From: Rhodococcus qingshengii JCM 15477
Lineage (GTDB): Bacteria; Actinomycetota; Actinomycetes; Mycobacteriales; Mycobacteriaceae
Reading direction: 5' to 3'
DNA length: 64,000 nt
Assembly (NCBI RefSeq): GCF_023221595.1
Contig: NZ_CP096563.1
Coordinates: 5,575,001 to 5,639,000 of the forward strand
The position numbers were made by a program, and so were the translations under genes. Shown piece after piece: positions 61,007 to 64,000 of the stretch (position 1 is the stretch's first letter; the number at the start of each line of letters is the position of its first letter). The notes beneath the pieces were generated by a model. That model saw only the letters and a list, made by a program, of their open reading frames with translations. It ran no database searches and was not told the origin of the DNA.

Positions 61007-61615
61007 ATGACCACTTTCCTCCTTGTCGCGACAGTGATCCTGGTGATCGCCGTAGCCGTACTGTTCTTGATGGTTCTTGCTCTGGCTCGTGAAATCGGCC
61101 GCGTACAAGTACGTCTCGGACCTCTCGGTGCCCGGATGATGGATACCGGGCCCAAGGTCGAACAGGCCGGCCCATCGTTTGCCGGTCTCATCGATCAGGA
61201 AGGACGGACCGTCGGAGTCGGTGGTCACCGCGACAAACCTCAACTCCTGCTGTTCACAGCACCGAGTTGCTCGACGTGCAAGAGCCTTCTTCCCGGCGTA
61301 AGGGCAATGGCCCGAGCCGAATCGGATCTCGACGTGATCATCATCTCCGACGGAACACCCGAAGAGCATCGCGAGTTCCTGGCCGGCAGCGGGATCGGTT
61401 CCGAGCTCAGTTACATCGACGCTCGAGACGTCGGTATCGCATACCAGGTGGGCACCACTCCGTACGGCGTGATTCTCGACGAGCACGGCAAGATCCGAGG
61501 AAAGGGCCTGTGCAATCACATGGCTCAGGTGGAAAGCCTGCTCAATGCGCTCGAATCCGGCACCCCCTCACTCCAGCACCTTCATGCCCAGGCGAAATCC
61601 GGCAGCGCGGCCTGA
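61007..61615 (+). CDS. mauD: MauD-like thioredoxin-fold protein
   Basis: Membrane-tethered protein of 202 residues: one N-terminal helix (about 3-27), then a thioredoxin fold with the redox motif CSTC (CxxC) in FTAPSCSTCKSLLPG. GIAYQVGTTPYGVILDEHG contains the cis-proline of the fold. It acts on disulfide formation in the light chain with MauE. It follows mauE by 44 bases. Confidence 0.9.
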   Translation: MTTFLLVATVILVIAVAVLFLMVLALAREIGRVQVRLGPLGARMMDTGPKVEQAGPSFAGLIDQEGRTVGVGGHRDKPQLLLFTAPSCSTCKSLLPGVRAMARAESDLDVIIISDGTPEEHREFLAGSGIGSELSYIDARDVGIAYQVGTTPYGVILDEHGKIRGKGLCNHMAQVESLLNALESGTPSLQHLHAQAKSGSAA

Positions 61616-61660
61616 TCTTCCTGCACAGTTCGATCCTCTTCACGAATCAGGAGAAAATCG

Positions 61661-62362
61661 TTGGACGACAATGAATTCCCGCAGCACAACATGACGGAGA
61701 ATCGATATCCCGTCGACGAGGCGACAGTTCAGGCCCAGGCCGAATGGATGGCGGGCCAGGGCGGTTCGCTCACCAGCCGAACCGGACGTAAACTCTCCGA
61801 ACGAGTTTCGCGGCGCTCGATGATCAGTCGGATCGGCAAGTGGACCATGGGTGTGTCAGGAGTGGCACTGATCAGCACACTTCCCGTGACACGTAGTGCC
61901 TTCGCCCAAGAGCCCGAGGTTCCTGCGCCGGCACCTGGCCCCGAACCTCTTGTCCCTGTCTACGACGGTAAAGATCCGGCCGAGTGCGAGTACTGGCGCT
62001 GGTGCAACATGGACGGAACGTCCTGTGCCGCATGCAACGGCGGCGGTGTCACCACCTGCGCCCCCGGCAGCAAGCCCGGCGCAGAGTTCTGGGTCGGATG
62101 CTGCACCAACCCTGATACCGGCAAGACCTATCTGATCGCCTACTACGACTGCTGTGGTGCACCTTCGTGTTCCAACGCATTCTGCGGCGAACCGGACATG
62201 CAGGCCGTGATGTACAACCCGGTCTCCGGAAGCTACGACCAGGAAATCATCTGGTGTGTCTCCGACGAGTCCCAGGCATACACCTGCACGATGGCGCCCA
62301 TCATCGGTGAGGACTGCCAGACTCGACCGGCCGAGCGCCCCAAGGTCGGTGCCGGATCATGA
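61661..62362 (+). CDS. mauA: TTQ amine dehydrogenase light chain (MauA-like)
   Basis: Small subunit of 233 residues in precursor form. A Tat signal (SRRSMISRIGKW, Arg51 and Arg52) ends near 82 (RSAFAQ). The mature part is collinear with the methylamine dehydrogenase light chain: CEYWRWCNMDGTSCAAC, EFWVGCCTNPDTGKTYLIAYYDCCG and EIIWCVSDE. Trp144 and Trp198 match the two tryptophans that form tryptophan tryptophylquinone (TTQ); Asp118 and Asp163 match the catalytic and maturation aspartates. There are 14 cysteines, enough for six disulfides. TTG start with AGGAG seven bases before. Amine substrate unknown. Confidence 0.92.
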   Translation: MDDNEFPQHNMTENRYPVDEATVQAQAEWMAGQGGSLTSRTGRKLSERVSRRSMISRIGKWTMGVSGVALISTLPVTRSAFAQEPEVPAPAPGPEPLVPVYDGKDPAECEYWRWCNMDGTSCAACNGGGVTTCAPGSKPGAEFWVGCCTNPDTGKTYLIAYYDCCGAPSCSNAFCGEPDMQAVMYNPVSGSYDQEIIWCVSDESQAYTCTMAPIIGEDCQTRPAERPKVGAGS

Positions 62363-63678
62363 GCAGTCCGCGAACCCGAAAACTGGCGCGACCCGCCGTT
62401 GCCGTCATCCCACTCACCGTCGTACTCGCGCTGGCCGGCTGCAGTTCGTCTGACAACGACGAACCCTCCAGCGCAGGTGATGTCACCTATCCGACAGTTC
62501 CGTTCACTGCTCCAGGTGAAGGAATCTCCCTCGGTCCCGACGACCAGGAAATCGGCGACACCATTCCCGAGCCGTTGCACGTCGGTTCGATCACCCCGAT
62601 CGCAGCTGACCGCTTGCTGGGCGTCGAAGGTGGATTCGGCCAACTCGAGCTCAGCGTCAACGTCATCGATCCGAAAACCGGTGTGGCCGAGAGCCGGATC
62701 ACCGTCGGCCCTGGTATCTGGGATCCGGTCATTCACGGATTCGTCGGGGATTCCGCCGAGGATCCTGCGGTGCTCGCTGCCGAGGTGTGGCGGCCCCGAG
62801 GTTCCCGCGGCGCGGCAGATTTCACGGTCAGCACCTACTCCGGAAACCTGCTGGAACCAGCCGAGGTCATGCTTCCGGACGTCGCACGCGTACATTCCCG
62901 TCCCGGCTCGAACGCCGTGACGTCCGACGGCAAGTTCTTCGTCACGTGGGACGACGGTTTGTACGGCATCAGAGTGGTCGACCTCGAGAAGAAGGAAGCG
63001 ACCGGTGCACTCCAGATAGTCGGCTGCGGTCCGTTCACGTGGATGGTCGATCACGAACTGTACAGCGTCTGCGAGGACACCCGGGAACTGCTGCACGTCA
63101 CGATCGGTGACGACGGAGTTCCGAAGGAAACCGCCCGAAGCAAGGTCCTACCCGAGGATTTTGTCTCCACCCGCAAGGTCACGTGGGCCTCGGAAGCACA
63201 AAAAGCCTTGCTGGTCAGTGAGAACGGCGATGTGTACGTCTTCGACTTCTCCAACGGACTGCCTCAGGAAGGTGTCAAGCCGATCGGAAACGCCGGGCAG
63301 GACTCCGGTCGATTCTCGGAGAACGTCATCAACGCCGACGCAACCCGGCTCGCAATCGCGTACACGGACACGGCTATTCATCCGGACTCTGCTCGGGGAG
63401 GCTCACTGGTCAAGATCGACTTGTCCGATGCAACGACCTTCGCCCCGGTGAAGAGCTTGACGCTTGCAGACCTCGGCTTGACAGACATCAAGAGCATGAC
63501 CTTTTCCGTCGACGGCGCCACGTTCTACGTGCTCGGTTCGGGACCTGAGGTCGAAGGCTCCGCTCCGCAGAAGGTCGTGGGTTACAACGCGAGCACCGGC
63601 GAGCAGGTCAGTTCCGTCGATGTCTCGGGCAACGTCGGGGATGTCAGCGGGTTGATCACACCAGAAGTACTCCGATGA
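62359..63678 (+). CDS. mauB: Amine dehydrogenase heavy chain (MauB-like) lipoprotein
   Basis: Large subunit of 439 residues: a predicted seven-bladed beta-propeller as in the methylamine dehydrogenase heavy chain (GLYGIRVVDLEKKEATGAL, TWASEAQKALLVSENGDVYVFD). A lipobox ALAGC near residue 28 implies that it is anchored on the membrane, whereas Gram-negative MauB is soluble and periplasmic. Overlap ATGA with mauA. It would hold the TTQ subunit at the cell surface. Confidence 0.87.
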   Translation: MSSPRTRKLARPAVAVIPLTVVLALAGCSSSDNDEPSSAGDVTYPTVPFTAPGEGISLGPDDQEIGDTIPEPLHVGSITPIAADRLLGVEGGFGQLELSVNVIDPKTGVAESRITVGPGIWDPVIHGFVGDSAEDPAVLAAEVWRPRGSRGAADFTVSTYSGNLLEPAEVMLPDVARVHSRPGSNAVTSDGKFFVTWDDGLYGIRVVDLEKKEATGALQIVGCGPFTWMVDHELYSVCEDTRELLHVTIGDDGVPKETARSKVLPEDFVSTRKVTWASEAQKALLVSENGDVYVFDFSNGLPQEGVKPIGNAGQDSGRFSENVINADATRLAIAYTDTAIHPDSARGGSLVKIDLSDATTFAPVKSLTLADLGLTDIKSMTFSVDGATFYVLGSGPEVEGSAPQKVVGYNASTGEQVSSVDVSGNVGDVSGLITPEVLR

Positions 63679-64000
63679 GTCGTCCCGGATCCGGTGTGGT
63701 GATGGGCCGGCGCCGCTTCCTGAGTTTGGGAGCACTCGGCGCCGGAGCACTCGGGCTCGGCGCAATGGGGACGATTGCCGGATGCAGTTCCACTGCAGCA
63801 TCTCCGACGCCGACGACCGATCTCGACTACATCCTGCCCACCGACCCGGAAGTTGCCGCCGCAGAATCGGCGCGAGCCTGGAACGGGACCACCGCTGCGT
63901 TTGCCCTTGCCGCCGGATTCTCGACGGTAGATCTTGGCGGACGCCTCGTGGACACGTGGACGTACGGAGGCGCTGCGGTGGCTCCGGAACTTCGCCTGAA
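63675..64000 (+). CDS. Multicopper oxidase-like lipoprotein, 3' end cut by the window
   Basis: The first 108 residues are visible. A Tat motif GRRRFLSLGAL is followed by a lipobox IAGCSS. The segment VDTWTYGGAAVAPELRL is typical of the first cupredoxin domain of multicopper oxidases, just before the first copper-histidine motif, which lies outside the window. It overlaps mauB (ATGA), so it belongs to the operon. Role: probably takes electrons from the dehydrogenase and passes them to oxygen, or takes part in TTQ making. Copper motifs are not yet visible. Confidence 0.75.
   Translation, partial: MSRPGSGVVMGRRRFLSLGALGAGALGLGAMGTIAGCSSTAASPTPTTDLDYILPTDPEVAAAESARAWNGTTAAFALAAGFSTVDLGGRLVDTWTYGGAAVAPELRL

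Noticed and set aside
1..64000. rRNA, tRNA, CRISPR arrays, insertion sequences, prophage genes
   Set aside because: Looked for by eye on both strands (repeats at regular spacing, transposase or integrase motifs, cloverleaf CCA ends); none was convincing. A covariance-model search would be decisive.

Overview
The window is high-GC actinobacterial DNA of Rhodococcus/Nocardia type. The evidence is the family content: a mycobacterial-type monoacylglycerol lipase, a FadD acyl-CoA ligase, a KstD-like flavoprotein, IdeR/DmdR-like iron boxes, Tat lipoproteins and small mycolata-style secreted proteins. GTG and TTG starts and 4-base ATGA/GTGA overlaps are common. I see no rRNA, tRNA, CRISPR array, insertion sequence or prophage. 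It reads as chromosomal backbone made of many short catabolic, transport and regulatory units. Assignments rest on reading the translated sequence and on family knowledge; no database search was run.

Layout. 1-3 kb: 3' end of a thiolase, then a MarR regulator divergent from a short-chain dehydrogenase with twin operators between them, and a dienelactone-hydrolase-like protein. 3-8.5 kb: two Tat-type siderophore-binding lipoproteins with iron-box-like sites, a cold-shock protein, an HTH-Clp_N protein behind twin palindromes, a hydrolase and a 36-residue membrane peptide. 8.5-13 kb: an MscS channel, then a cytosine salvage unit (CodB-like permease and fungal-type cytosine deaminase) divergent from a PucR regulator that carries a frameshift. 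13-20 kb: enzymes of unclear substrate, including a monoacylglycerol lipase, a MobA-like nucleotidyltransferase, a transglutaminase-like protein and an HSL-type esterase. 20-24 kb: gluconate uptake and kinase with a FadR-type regulator, then gpsA. 24-28.5 kb: an SDR, an AAA ATPase coupled to an M50-like membrane protease, and a DAO-type oxidoreductase. 28.4-30.2 kb is gene-poor and holds two tiny hydrophobic ORFs with good ribosome sites.

30-42 kb: UbiB/ABC1 kinase-like protein, GlsB/YeaQ protein, acyl-CoA synthetase, CGNR zinc-finger regulator, a tandem pair of paralogous secreted proteins, an SsuD-like monooxygenase divergent from an MHS-family symporter, and a TetR regulator coupled to a KstD-like FAD dehydrogenase. 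42-50 kb: a His-rich 45-residue ORF behind a large arylsulfatase, DUF2254 and APC membrane proteins, and a ferritin-like/VIT1 iron transporter. 50-57.7 kb: a GntR-controlled ABC exporter, then a cobalamin riboswitch driving a BtuFCD importer and an unusual metallo-beta-lactamase/CobU fusion. This suggests uptake and salvage of corrinoids under B12 control.

The most striking region is 57.7-64 kb. An IclR regulator and an APC permease are divergent from a compact operon, mauE-mauD-mauA-mauB-multicopper oxidase, which runs off the window. The MauA-like small subunit keeps both tryptophans and both aspartates of tryptophan tryptophylquinone (TTQ) enzymes, has a Tat signal and is cysteine-rich. 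The large subunit and the oxidase are predicted lipoproteins. I infer a membrane-anchored, Gram-positive version of the methylamine-dehydrogenase system in which a copper oxidase may replace amicyanin and/or MauG.
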